Shown piece after piece: positions 30,108-42,950 of a DNA stretch of 64,000 bases. Both the position numbers and the translations under genes were made by a program. This DNA is from Dirofilaria immitis (taxonomy: Eukaryota; Nematoda; Chromadorea; Rhabditida; Onchocercidae): positions 3,720,001 to 3,784,000 of the forward strand of contig JAKNDB010000109.1 in NCBI GenBank assembly GCA_024305405.1, given 5' to 3'. The notes under the pieces were generated by a model that worked only from the letters and a program-made list of their open reading frames with translations, was not told the origin of the DNA and did no database searches. Each line of letters starts with the position of its first letter. Position 1 is the stretch's first letter.

Positions 30108-32432
30108 CTGTAACAAGCCAAAAGCTGCTCCATCAACTCTAACATGATAAGTGTGATGAACACCTTGAGATTCATTTATCAACAGTTTCTTCCGGCTATT
30201 TTTGTCTTGTGTCCTTTGTTTTTCATGGAAATATGCTGAAAGGGTAAACGATAACACGTATTTATCGCACTTGTTGTTTGCTAATTCGATAGCAAGTTTT
30301 GCAACAGTTTCTTCGGGTCTAAATAAACCAGTTCGACCATTCCGCATGTATCTACGCCAAAAATAACCGTCTGGATATGTAGGAGGACTGAGATTGCAAT
30401 CTAAATCGCCAGAATTTTTGGCTAGAATGAGATAAAAATTAAAATTATAACTAAAATGAAAATACATTCTAGATATCTCACATATCTGTTAAAAATGCCA
30501 TCGCACAATAAATACAGAAAGAAGTTATTGTTCAAATAAAAGTATAAACTAAACACTAACCATTTATTAAGCACAATTATAGTTTCACTTTTTGAATACT
30601 GAAGATGGTCAATGATCCCATCGCAGCAAGATGTTACCGAAACTAAACGCTGAGGCATGATTTTTGGTATCTGCCGAACGATTTCCGTAAAAGAAGGACG
30701 TTCTTCCGGATTATGAGCCCAGTATTGCATCATGAGGTAGTAGAATTCAATCGCACATATATCTGGGCATTCTAATCTCTGTAGATTTGGAGTCTATTGC
30801 TACCAATATCTAAGAAATTAATCTGAAAAAAAAATGTACAACAAAAACCAAAAAATTATGAACAATCTGATCAAAAGACCAATTTACTGTAAACGAAATA
30901 TTCCAACAGGTTGCATATTATGAGAGGAGAATTTAACGCCAGTGAAAGATAAGAAAAAGTAATCTGTGCACCGGTGAAACTAGCTCATGACCGAAAGAAA
31001 ATATCTCAAATAATGTTACTCTATATGACCAAACATCACTGGCAGAAGTAAATTTCAGGAAATTAATAGCTTCAGGAGCACATCATGCGATCGGCAGTTT
31101 TACTGCTTCTGAAAACTCACTTCGATAATAATCTTCCCCATGCCCAACGAACGGCTTAACCCAAAGTCCGAAATTTTCACCTGCAACTATTTTTTTTTCT
31201 TAATAAATGTGCCAATACATTTTGTCTTTCTCAGTTGTTCTTAATCATCTTACTTTCATGTTCTAAGCACGTTTACAGTTTTCACTTTCTGGAAAAATAG
31301 AGACAAATATATATGTTAAAATGAAAAAAGAGTCCATTTAGCTTTTTAGCAGAAAAAACAAGGACATTGCGTGCTGCAAGATCGCGATGAATAAGTCTTT
31401 GATCTGACAGATATTTCATGCCCTGGGCGATCTGCATCGAAAATTTGCAAAACGTATTCACAAAGAATGCGGCATGAAGAGAGGACTTTTGAAGACACTG
31501 CAGTAATGACCCACAATTCTGATGCCTGGAAGAATGTAATTGACGTAAATGAAAAAAGGTGCCAAATATACACTTCAACACTAAACAAAGGAATGAAAAA
31601 ACAACTAACATAAAAACCACTGAAAAACCATTGAGGTACTGCCTTTTAAGTGATAAATACATTTAATGTAAACAAACAGGCATGTTTTTCTAATTAAAAA
31701 CTCGCCAGCATAACTGCCTTAGTATCCAGTACAACGCCATAAAGTCTGACAACATATTCATAGCGCATTTTGTGCAACATTGCGATCTCTTGCAAAAATT
31801 GAGTGGGTTGGCAAATAGCTTCTCAGGCAAAGTGGATTTTACGGCCACCTTCAATAAAAATTTGGATTATTAAACTTTACATATTAAAATAAATATTATC
31901 TTTGTTAGAAACATTTAAATTTCATGGCCGTAAGAGAGTGAATCAAAAGAATTCCAGCAGTGGGTCTCCTTAAATGCTCATTAATGGCTTAAATTTCGAT
32001 CGTAATAAAACAGTACACAGAAAATACCTGTATCTGCTCAGCATTATTTGAATTATTCCAAGCGGCTTGATAAACGGATCTGAATTCGCCTTTCCCAACT
32101 GCTTGGTTAAGGTTATACTGTCCAAAGGTCACATGTTGCTCTTGGTAATTCAGTGAATGTTGTGCTTTTTTCTTTAGATTTCCTGTAAAAAGTATTCATA
32201 CAGGCATCTCTCTGTTTTACTGAGACGCATTAAGGAAACAGAAAATCATCTAGAATTCCAGTCTTACCATTGCACCAATAGTATAATTGTGAGCAGTAGC
32301 ACTATTGAGGCAATGTAGTAATTGCTTAAGTAATACGAATTTATCAGTAGCTGGTGAACAGAAAGTGAGTGAAAAAACATGTGAAAAAAAATTGATACCT
32401 TTGCCAAAGATTTTTCTTCGTAGCTTTCCCAT
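30108..32432 (-). CDS. ACK-family tyrosine kinase (kinase-SH3-CRIB), damaged
   Basis: Exons: 32399-32432, 32028-32182, 31706-31848, 31342-31525, 30964-31180, 30561-30822, 30108-30421; the 3' end is not found. Seen in order: [10 protein letters not shown] start; P-loop [13 protein letters not shown] lysine; alpha-[17 protein letters not shown] catalytic loop; [23 protein letters not shown], close to the ACK consensus; an SH3 ([24 protein letters not shown]); and a CRIB-like segment ([16 protein letters not shown]). This order is that of ACK/TNK2 kinases, Cdc42 effectors; C. elegans relatives are ARK-1 and SID-3. Oddities: an in-frame TGA replaces Trp before CAPE (31076-31078 region), three conserved Gly are Arg, the donor at 30963 reads AT and that at 31341 reads CT, a GC donor lies at 31705, and several one-base frame breaks occur. 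Either a pseudogene or a badly called gene. Confidence 0.72.
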
Positions 32433-33504
32433 AATCGAAGATCCGGAAAACCTTCAACAGTAAACTACTTTCAAACGTTTCTGTTCTGATCTGCTCATAC
32501 CAATTTTGTTCAGGTCATTCTTATCCACAAAACTCATACTGGCTGCATTACGTAACGTCAAGACTCTTCGCATGGAATGTTCATAAATGAAATAACTTAA
32601 TCGAGATTACTTCTCTACAAAGAATGCCTTTGTTTCACATCTTACACAAGTTTTATCATTTCCAACAATGCATTCCCATTACTTATTCCCACTTAATTTC
32701 ATTTTTATTAATCATATAAGCAGCTCGAAATCTATCATTAAATCTATTCATTTAATCGCTACTTTAAAAAGTTTACGGTTGATCAGTATAGCGATGAATG
32801 TAATTCGATTCAACTTAATTTCTTGATTTACTTTTGTTTAACTTTGCGTAGTTCTTGATGTATTTTAATTGGTATAAAAAAATTAGAGCGATTTTACCAA
32901 CGATTCCTTCATTTAATGTCATCATTCATGAACTTTATCACTTACAACTAATGAAATTAAAAACAAATGAAAGGTGAAATGTACCACAACAAATCGGCTT
33001 CACACAATAATTCCAAAATTGTGTAATGCTCCGCTGCCATCATCCTCGGCACTTTTATTGGATTGCCAGTTGTGAAACAGTCTTTATGTAATTCATTTGT
33101 ACTAGATAATTAACAGCATCCCTGGAAACAAAAGCAATAATTGAGGTCAATGAAACTGGGGTTATAGATCATCAGTGGGAGCAGTAAGTTGATAGCTGAT
33201 TTTAGTTAGGAGACTTAATGTTTAGATCTTCGAATTTTCTATAGGAAAAAATTTCTCTTTCTCTAAATTCTAAAACTTGAAAACTTCGAATTCCAACAGC
33301 TTGAAATGAACAACTAAGAGCAAAATAACGAATAACAAAACAGGTGAGCAACACATCTCTATAGGCATTTAAGTGGGCTGTTGCGTATCCTTCAGACAGT
33401 CTTTTCAGTTGGATTTATAGATTAATTCCGAGTTATACCTGTTAACTTTTTTGCTGTGAAGTATTACATTCATATTTTCAGATATTGGAAATGTTACTAA
33501 GGAA
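32433..33504. promoter_or_regulatory. divergent promoter region, kinase and tafazzin
   Basis: The ACK-like gene (-) and tafazzin (+) start codons face away from each other across about 1.07 kb with no reading frame of note, so this stretch should hold both promoters. No specific motif is recognised. Confidence 0.4.
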
Positions 33505-35930
33505 ATGGGCACATCATGCGGATTTCAGTTGCAATGGCCGTTCCCGAAAAATCCCAATGCCATGTATAGACTTGCTTCGAAGGCTACTCTCATTGCCGTC
33601 CTCTCAGCGTGCAAACTTATCTTCTCACTAAGTATTTTTCTTCTTCCTCATAAAGGACTTAGTATCTTCATTATCTTCATCAGTATAGTATCTCGGTTTT
33701 CTGAAATTTAATTAGCAATCTCTTGTGAATGATAATGTTTTGCTACCCTTTTGGCAGATGTACTGCACTTCGTGACTCACGAAATGATTCTGATTACGAT
33801 GCTTTTCTCCAGATTTTGTTATTTCCTGGTTTAGTTCTGAATTTGTGTTAATTGATAATAAATGTCCTGAAAATGTAATTTCAGGTATGAATCGAATATC
33901 AGTGATTAACAAAAATCGATTTTTGTCTGCTCTGGAAAATAAATCGAGACCGTTGATCACTGTATCAAATCATCGTAGTAATATGGATGATCCTTTAATT
34001 TGGTGTAAGCGTCCAGTATGAAAAAGGAAAATTTGAAAATACAGATGCCCTAAGTCTAGTTTCACATTAGTGATCAAAATTTCATCATAAAAGTCAAATT
34101 CAGAGAAGGTCACGCTTTCGTATCATGTTTTTCGCGATGGATATCGTGCTCAGTGTGGATAAACTTCTGTCCACTAAATCTAAGATGACTGCCATAACTA
34201 GCACAACATCTAATTCATGTATGATGTACTCAAGCACATTAGGATGACTTCAACAAATAATTGGAAGTCCAACTTAAACAGTTTCTTTCTGTACAATTTG
34301 CATTTTTGCATGCTTTATTTTTTTATTAATTTCTGAAGAGTATTTCTGCTTTTTTTATTAGTTTATGTACAGTAATGATATCAGCACAGCGTTTATAAAG
34401 CTTTCAATATATTTATCAGTAGATTTAATCATTAGGTGCACCTGAAAAAGAAGACTGATGTGTTTAACTATTGCAGAGATAACGCCTGGACCAACTATAA
34501 TGCTTAGAGCAAAATTTCTATCCACAGCGTCTATGTGGATATAGATTACATGCAAACTGTTGATTTTTTTATTTCTTCTCTTAATTTTGCAAAGTTATTG
34601 AAAGTATAGAGGGTGCAATTTTGATATCCATGTTTTGTTTACTAAAAAATAAGAAAATAACTTATTTTTAAAGCTCTATCACCAGTCCTTTGATTAATGA
34701 ATTCCAAGTCAATTACTTATCATAGTGATAAGGTTCTTTGGAAACTTGTTCAATAATCCTTCTGTTTGTAATCCCTGATGGTATTTCATTTTCCCATTTC
34801 AGGCCTTTTCACCTGGCGTGAATTCTTCTCTAACATATCAAGATTTCGGTACACTTTGGCAGCACATGACATATGTTTTACCAAAGCTTGGCATACTTTG
34901 TTAGTATACCGTTGTATTTTTTTTTTCTTTAGTAATTACATTTTAGGTTATGAAAGCATCATGAAGTACTAAAAATTTAAATTCATTTTAAAATGATAGG
35001 AATCTTCCTTCCACTTGAAACATTAGGCATAGAATTCAGTCACTTATTGCTAGTTTTTCTAGAGGCTATAACTAAATAAATTTTCAGAATTTCGTATGAA
35101 AAGTGTATTAGTCATTGCTTTTTCAGCGTTAACTTTTCCTGAAAATTAATTTAAAAAATATATATTTCTCAACTTTTTTGGCTCAAAACTTTCAGATTCT
35201 TTTCATTGGGTAAATGTGTACCTATTGTGCGTGGTGACGGTGTTTATCAAAAAGGAGTTGATTTTTGTATCGAGAAACTTGCAGAAAATCAATGGATTCA
35301 TATTTTTCCTGAAGGTAAAGTAACTCCCATTCCGGTGCGCATCAAATGGGGTGTAGCGCGTATGGTAGGTCGCAAATTTTCCGTTGCTATTTTCTTTTTA
35401 GTTTGATTATTCGGCTTATAAATGATCTCTCAAAATTTATTTTCATACAGCTATGAATAAGATATAGCAGCATGTCATTTTTATAGTTATAACTATAGAT
35501 TATGGAAAGTCCAGACCCTCCAATAGTTTTACCTATATGGATACACCGAATGGCAGAGGTCTGGCCACAGTCGAAGCCGTATTATCCTAGAATGAGAAAG
35601 GTAATAAATATAATCTTAAACATATCCTTCGTATATTACAAAAAATCATATCACCTTACTAAATTTGGATTTTTTCCATTGTCAAATTTCTGATATCATT
35701 TTGTTGCTGAATAATGTTGAAATACTTAAAAATCTTCAGAAAGCATTTTCCGCTGACGTATATGCATATTGCAGCATGTCACAATAATGATAGGCGCTGA
35801 AGTGGATATGAAAGAACATATTTGGAGGTTCCGCACTGGCTCTGAACTGGAAAAGCGAAAAGCACTTGCTGATTTTGTTCAGGAAAAATTGTTTGATCTT
35901 GGTTATCAGATTGACCAAACAAAATTTTAA
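33505..35930 (+). CDS. acl-3: tafazzin, cardiolipin transacylase
   Basis: Six exons with consistent phase: 33505-33631, 33885-34004, 34803-34899, 35196-35364, 35499-35600, 35775-35930; 256 residues, normal for tafazzin. It carries the N-terminal WPFP, the acyltransferase HX4D box ([10 protein letters not shown]), ADICFTK-like [27 protein letters not shown] and the FPEGKV box. Tafazzin remodels cardiolipin by phospholipid-lysophospholipid transacylation at the inner face of mitochondrial membranes. Every catalytic motif is present and no frame correction is needed, unlike most neighbours. An AATAAA follows the stop at 35940-35945. The donor GTTAGT at 34900 is chosen over the nearby GTATAC because it keeps phase and the family spacing HTLFFSLGK. 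The C. elegans tafazzin is acl-3; the symbol is by orthology. Confidence 0.93.
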
Positions 35931-35939
35931 CTAACTATA

Positions 35940-35945
35940 AATAAA
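35940..35945 (+). terminator. poly(A) signal of tafazzin
   Basis: AATAAA ten bases after the TAA stop of tafazzin. Confidence 0.6.
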
Positions 35946-36551
35946 GTTTGTCATATGGAGTGTGAATTAATAACCATTTCAGGATCAGCTCAGTTTTTAT
36001 TTTGTTCAGCTCTTTTTCACGTATTCGCGTATATACTTTGGTGTTTAAGAATCATACTTAAAGTTTCAAGCATATCGTAATATCAAGAAATTGGCTTCCA
36101 TGTTCCTTCAGATTTTAGAGTCATAAGACATACTGACTTTCTTAGTTTGTTTTTGATAGAAATGTGATTATCATGTTTGATGCAGCGAGTGACACAGTTA
36201 AATTCAGTTAGGCTATGATTAAAAGACACAATAATTCCGTACTTTGTAAAACCTTGTTTGAAAGTTTAAGAAAAATTATGTTTTGAGGTTGTAGTAAAGA
36301 GTTCTTTTTCTTCAAAACAGAGCAGTTTATTTCATAATTGCATTGAAAGTATGCTTTACTGAGGCTATGTTTATTGTTTGTAAAAAAGTAATAAATTTCT
36401 TCCGTGATTATTTGAATTAAAAATCAGCTTTCCTCATAGCATTTGAGGAGAATAATGATCAAGCATATGAATTTATCAACACTTTTTATTATCCTATAAT
36501 GAAGAAAATCACAGTGGAGAAACAAACTTCATTTTGCAGTGCAATAAGTTA

Positions 36552-36749
36552 TTAAGTTGTGGTATACGTTTCATAGCGCCAAGAGGTCTTATAGAACGGA
36601 TGATGAAAATCAACTGAAAAATTTTTCATTGTAAGAGTACCTTCACTAGGAGAATCAATTACTTTTCCATCATAACTACGTTCTGTTGAGCAACACGGAT
36701 AAAGTATAAAATTGTTTCTGTTTGCAATATTAAATTTTAATTCGTACAA
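36552..36749 (-). CDS. unidentified terminal exon-like frame
   Basis: Open frame with protein-like composition (YELKFNIANRNNFILYPCC, SYDGKVIDSPSEGTLTMKNF) ending at a stop. A possible upstream partner is the minus-strand block 37168-37260, ending in a GTGAGT donor (NHHSDFSVFTG). No family is recognised. The SYDG..ID pattern weakly recalls the extracellular part of Cys-loop receptors, but other hallmarks are missing. Confidence 0.3.
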   Translation of the reverse strand: MYELKFNIANRNNFILYPCCSTERSYDGKVIDSPSEGTLTMKNFSVDFHHPFYKTSWRYETYTTT

Positions 36750-37900
36750 CTTATTGCATAATCATTCACTAATGCCTCATTATTGATATTGAGTGGAATA
36801 TACGAGATGTGATTCAAATCTAAAATTGTTCATAGTTACTAAATATCGCAGAATATTCGATGAAACATGTCAGTGGCAAGGAATTGTATGTTTTGTAGAA
36901 TTTCGATTGCACTTAAATGCTATGCAAATGGACTTTCGAGAATTTCCACATATCAGAAAAATAATAATGCTCACTGGTTTTCTTTTCAGATTGAAAAAGG
37001 ATGGAGGAAGAGGAACAGATGTATGATGTGAATCTTTGTGGCTGGTGCAAACAACAAACGCATTTTAAATTGCTCATAATTTCATTACAAAAAATGACGA
37101 GCAAGAGACGCTAATTAACGAGAACTTTGTGTTGGTATGCGGTTTCTTTGTCAACGACGTACTCACCAGTAAAGACGGAAAAGTCCGAATGATGATTGAT
37201 CAATGCATTAAAATTCTTTGATTTTGAAGTTGGATTATTACAGAGAAGGTTGTGTGAAAACATATTGTTTTTCTTTTTGGATGCAAAAATAATAACAAAA
37301 TCGCCACTTTGTTGCAAAAAAAAATCACAGTATTATGTTTTCCTTTGTACAAAATATTTTTCAGTGTTCTTTATTACTTTTAATGTAAGCCGCTGTACAG
37401 AGTGTAAGTTTTCATTTCTTTCTTAAAAATTTGAATACTTTATTTATTCTTTTGAATAACGGAAATTTGCAAAACGGCAATTTCAACTAATGTATGCAAA
37501 GTTCTGTTTAGTAGAAGATTTTTATGAACTTGAAAATTGATTTTCGAGAAACTTAGGAGCAATTTGTAAGAAACGTGTGTAGAATAGATATGACTATTGA
37601 GAATAATAGTATAGAAGGCAGTATGACGAAGTGTGAGACTTATAGAAGTGCTTTGTGCATGTCGTTATAGTGAAGCTTATATCAGGTGCAGTTGTTTGTT
37701 ATGAATTGGAAAATCTTAGCAATTTTCTTTAAACAACAGAAAGCAAGGAGTGCAGTTGGTCCATCCAGCTGACGCTCAGGCAAAAGAAATAAGCAGGAAA
37801 GCAAGCATCAAATAATTACGTTCATCCTAAACTCATCCTGTGTTCGTGCGTGTGCGTGTCTGTGTTTGTCACCGAATTCGAAGAGCTGCAAAAGTGGATA

Positions 37901-38071
37901 ATGGCGCCTCCGTCATCTCGTAAACAGAGTATTGTTGAGGCCGCCGAAAAAACTTTTGATAAGAATACTCTTATTCTTATTGTTAATCTACTTATTCTCG
38001 TTGTGCTTACCAGTTTACTCTATATGGTGGCAACATCCGCGATGGCTTCATCCAGAAGAGATGAGCATTAG
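37901..38071 (+). CDS. small single-pass membrane protein
   Basis: Single exon, 56 residues, ATGG start context. Residues 1-20 are polar and charged (MAPPSSRKQSIVEAAEKTFD), residues 21-48 form one hydrophobic helix (LILIVNLLILVVLTSLLYMVA), and a short tail SSRRDEH follows. There is no signal-peptide shape; it looks like a C-terminally anchored micro-protein. An in-frame GTG upstream extension to 37850 exists, but the ATG at 37901 is preferred. No family is recognised. The acidic-basic head, clean helix and basic tail argue it is real. Confidence 0.5.
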   Translation: MAPPSSRKQSIVEAAEKTFDKNTLILIVNLLILVVLTSLLYMVATSAMASSRRDEH

Positions 38072-40344
38072 CATTGGTGAGTAATTAAGCTTTCATCTAT
38101 GGAATTTTAATTCTTCTTTACCATATCTGTCTCCTTGAGACTTTCCAATAATTGAAAAAATAACCGCTCAAGCTGAGTAGAAATGAACTGACTCATCGAA
38201 ATGTATTTGAAATAGTTAGTGGTAAGTGATGCCACTGATTTATCATAATTGTTTGACGGCGTTTTTTTTTGGAATTTAGTAGAACTTTTCATCAATATCA
38301 TTCAGAAAGCCTATTTTCTAATGATAATAAATACTTGCTATTATATGAACTGTCGGGAAGGCACTTATGATATCAATCATTCTTTCCATTTTTTTCTAAG
38401 CAAGCATTAGCTTATCATCAGCAGCCTTATAGGCAATGTTGAAATATGGTAGGACATATTTCAGATATTTAAACAAATTACAAAGATACTGTCATATACT
38501 GAACAGATTAATTAAGGCTGTCGATCGTTCAAATCACCATCAGCTTTAGCTAGCGAATAATTAAACGAAACGTCTTACGTTCAAAGGTACGCGAATTTTT
38601 CAAAAATGAGCATTATTGAGATAATTCTTGAAATTGGATTATATTACTTTTTTTATCAGCCGTGTTGGAATCTCTTAGAACGAACGTCCTTCCGATTTTT
38701 AAGGAAAATCTTGTAGTTTTATATGCTATATATCGGACGTCATATGAATATTAATAAATGCTTTTTCAATATATTAAAAAGCCCATGATGAGCCATTTCA
38801 AAATCTTTAAAAGCATTAACCCTTGAAGTTATTCGAATTTATAACCAAGAACAATAAGTTCCTGACAATACCGATGTAGCTTCTATCAAAAAGGGTCTGA
38901 TATCATAAATTAGAAACCACATTAAACTAAATCTCTGCATAACCGACTGTTCATATATCTTCTTCTGAAACACTTATTTCTTATCGATTTAATTTTTGTT
39001 TCAAAACCAGAAAGGTTCACTAGAATTTCAAGTACGTGGTCAGCAAGTGATGCAAAATAATTCTCGAAAAAATTTCACCAGTGCTAACTTTTCATTGGCA
39101 TTATGCTAGTTGCATCACTTCCTTAGCTGATTAATATTTGATAATATTTTTTTGATTTGACCGGAGCTTCTTCAAATGTATTTTAAAAATATTATTTATT
39201 ATATTGCGATATAGGAATAAATACTTTGAAGCCCGTGTGTGGTCATGTTCAAATTGCAGTGCGACACTGCCCTCACTCTGAGATCACCTCACTTCGTATA
39301 TCCAGTGAAACGTGACTTTAACCAGATGGCAATGTACTTTTATTAAATTGACTGGCCTTAATAAAATAATGAAACTAATCGATTAGTGTCTTAAAGTATT
39401 CTATTTCTTCAGAAAACACTTTGAAATTTCAAATTTACATTGCCAGTGTAAAAGAAATGCTTCCACTTATCCATCAATATCTGCCAGTAGAAAGCGTAAA
39501 AAAATATCAATCATTAAGGCTTCTTTAACGGCTTCTAAGCCATTCTGTCTATTACTTTACTGGATGTTTTTATTTCATTTTTAATATTACTATTGTAATG
39601 ACAGTAACAAATATCATTGATAATTCCTTAGTCAGTACCGCACTAACTGACTCCATTTCCTCATTGTTTTGGATCAAGAGTTTCAAATTCTCAATAGTTT
39701 CGATTAGGAAGACCTTATGTATTTTAGGTTATCACGGAATCGTCGGAATTTTGATTTCCGAATTGCTCAACACTCAAATCAGAAAGGAAATAGATGTCAC
39801 AGAATAAAGCAAAAGTAAACTTGATAGATGTTGAGGAGGCAAGGGAGGGGGAAGGATAATAAGAGAGTGATAAAAAGAAAGAAATAGACTATCTCATTCA
39901 ATTTTCGGGTGTAATTCCACTATTTATAAATCGTTCAGCTGAGCGTACCTTTGACACGCCCTTCACCAATCAAATTTTTACGACATTCGTCACAGGCAGA
40001 CTATCGCAGTCATATTTCACGATTAACTTAAGTTCGCATCCACTTCCTACTTCCCACTGCCCTAATAACCCAGATTAATCGCTTCAGCCATTACGACTGT
40101 TTCGTGAAATATTTACACATTTACATACAGGACTGAACAATTGCATATTACAACCAGATAAGAATTCTGTACCTTGTGAAAGCTATGTATGAAATTTTAA
40201 GGTTTCATGATGATCGATTATTATGATAAACAGATAAAGTGCCTAGACAAAGTACAACAAAGCATAGCATCTGTTCAGTAAGCTATGTTACAAAAGTAAA
40301 GGAGTAAATATTGTTTCAGGACGTGTTGCATTAACGTTCACATT
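38072..40344. other. intergenic
   Basis: No supported gene. A purine-rich patch occurs at about 39836-39890. The 39598-39807 frame has no motif and no splice context. Confidence 0.5.
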
Positions 40345-42227
40345 TTACAAATTTTGGTTCGACAGTTGTAGAAAACGGAAACAATCTGACTTTGTAATGC
40401 TTCCACATACAGCACAGAACGGTTCAGTGTAAAAACAGGTATAGCAACAAATATGTCCACAGGTAACATTCTTCACCGGTATTACAACTCTTTGTTGGCA
40501 TCGTGTGCATATTACTGTCTTTACATCTGCGTGTTCTTCATATCCTTTATATCTCGTTGTTCCTCAAAAATAATTCCTGAGTGGAATCAAAAGTACCAAC
40601 AGATCTCGAAATGAACACCATATGAGCTTTCGATTGAATGCCTCAAAATTCAACAAATCTGAAATCGGAACTTTGGCAAGAACAATTTCCCAGAACTTCA
40701 TAGATAGATATATAAATGGTAGATATTTGTGGTCTTTGTACTACTAATAAATGACGTATGAATACTCTTTCTTTATTGTTGGTGTTTCCTTCTGCTTTTT
40801 CATCTGATTTTCAAATTATTTATTTTGAGAAACAACATTCAAAACTTTCTGATCCAAATTCAGGGCTTACATTTCCTCATGTCGTAAAGTGAATCTTTAA
40901 GCCTCCTTTTTTCTCGAAAACTTTAGTCCCACCTCTTCTTTAGTTTCATTCATGCTTCTTTATTCAATCAAGAAACGATGTATAAGTAAGTAATTGTGAA
41001 GGATATCCTCATATTTTTGAATATAGTTGAAATTATTGACGAAGCAAAAAGAAAAAATATTCTGCTTTTCCTAGGGACTTCATTTTATAAGAGCAATTTT
41101 TAAACACGTTCAGAATATAGAACCTACCTAAATTCGGGAATTGTATATTTCCTTATTTCTAGGTAAAATTCAATAATATAGAATTAAGTATATATTTCCT
41201 CATTTTCTAGATAGAATTTTTTAAATTAAAATTGATATCGTGAGATACTTATTTATCTTCGAATTTAACTGAAATGCCTTCCTGATTTGTTTGTTTATCT
41301 CTTTATATGCAGACTACTTTTTGAATTCTATAAGAACTGTCTGTTGTAGCTATTCTAATTTATGTCATGGAATAATGTAATGTCCAATACTCATCTTGTC
41401 GTTCATGCACTTCTTTTTAATAACTTTACGAAATGATAAAATAAAATTCTTTTGTCAACTTCAGAAAGAGTAATTTTGTCAGTTGATACATTATTATAAC
41501 TATTATACAGAGTCAAAATTGTCTTATCTTCGTTATCAAAAAATTTTAATAAATTGGTAGATAATATCATACCGAGTGTCTCCCTTGGTATAACTTTTCA
41601 AGCGCGTGATTCTTTCTGTAAGATTCTGATAACCACCGTTGTGATAAAAATGCAGAAGCTGTAAAAAATTTGCTAAACGACAAATGGCAGCCATCTTATA
41701 CATCCATCTAATGTAGTGGCTGGATGAAGAAAGCAAACGGTTTTGGATGTAAGGTGCCAGGGTCGAAAGCATAAAATGAAGAATTTGTTGCCATTTAGAT
41801 GACTCGTCCAAGTTGCATCCTGGTGAATATTACAATAATTTGGATTGGTATTAATATTTTACGAAATTAGACACATCCCCAAATTTAAAAAATTGTTTGC
41901 ATTATTGGTTTGTAAAATCTAACATAGATGGACCTGCATCGAGGCATAATGCGTGACAAAAGTAGTGAGTTCTAAGAATAAAAATGGTTGAATTAATCAT
42001 AAAAACCAATCACAAAGGAGTAAAGTCTCACCGCTTTTTAGCCGGTTAAACCATAGAAGGGTATCGATGACTAAGAAAACTTCATTCTGGATGCTTTGAA
42101 GTTTGATAGCAATTGGTGAAGGAAATTTATTTTTCCAATCCCTGAAGCTGTCTTCTGCAACTTGACGTATGGCTTGGTTCATCCTATGATGATCAAGACT
42201 AGCGACTCTTGTGGTAAATTCCATCAT
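40345..42227 (-). CDS. prx-2: peroxin-2, peroxisomal RING E3 ligase
   Basis: Three exons: 42032-42227, 41573-41819, 40345-40658; about 251 residues. The N-terminal Pex2/12-type membrane region carries RVASLDHHRMNQAIRQ, NLTERITRL and FNRKLIWCSFRDLL (family: NRELLW). The C-terminal RING has C-x2-C (ICTRC), TCGH, CCYTC and FCAVCG. PEX2 with PEX10 and PEX12 forms the ubiquitin ligase that recycles the import receptor PEX5 on the peroxisome membrane. Exon 3 needs one T fewer near 40645-40648 to keep phase. It also holds an in-frame TGA between the last membrane segment (IPLRNYF) and GTTRYKGYEE, where TGG would read Trp. So the copy is either mutated or miscalled. The symbol is by orthology with C. 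elegans prx-2. Confidence 0.82.
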
Positions 42228-42950
42228 AGCAAATGGTGTTTATCATCAGATCGACATTTAATATTTTCTGAGCGCTTCTAAACCTGGAATCCCAAAAGAA
42301 GATTCAGCTGAAAAGAGAAGAATCCGAAAATGAATCATATCACCACACGGAAAAGCCATGAATCACTGAAATACACGTAATAAACGAATAGCATGATAAA
42401 TGACCGACATCCTTATTAAAGTCATATTAATGACACAGAATAAGACATATTCGAAAATTCAAAAAAGAATGTGATGCTGTAACACTAACCATTTTACCGA
42501 ACGATAGAAACCCAGACATAAGTTAAATACAAACTCGAGGACCAATCAACTGATCTCTGAATGATACACAGGACTATACAGAAGGATGTAGCGAAATTTA
42601 TGTACAAGCTTTTTACCCACAGATTTGATAATTAAAGCTTCAATTCTGCAAGTTGATTAATTGAAGCTTTAATACTCCTCAACCCACAGACAGTCAAGTC
42701 CCATCTCAAGTGAATCTATTTATATCTGCCAAAAACATTTTCGTAAGAAGATGACATCCTTAATCTCAAAACTAGATGACTCTGAGCAAGATAAAGCAAG
42801 CTGTTAGCCAAGATCAACTAAACTAATTAAATTACACGACTTGGCCGACAAAAATACCAATCCAAAACTTTATTGTTATGAAAGAACAACTCAAACGATC
42901 TCCACAAAGGAATTACAACAAGAAATTTGTAAAATAATAATGTAAACATT

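Noticed and set aside
32250..32400. Exon-like frame inside the first kinase intron
   Set aside because: Direct joining of exon 32399-32432 to 32028-32182 keeps phase and gives a sensible N-terminus, so the frame between is intronic.
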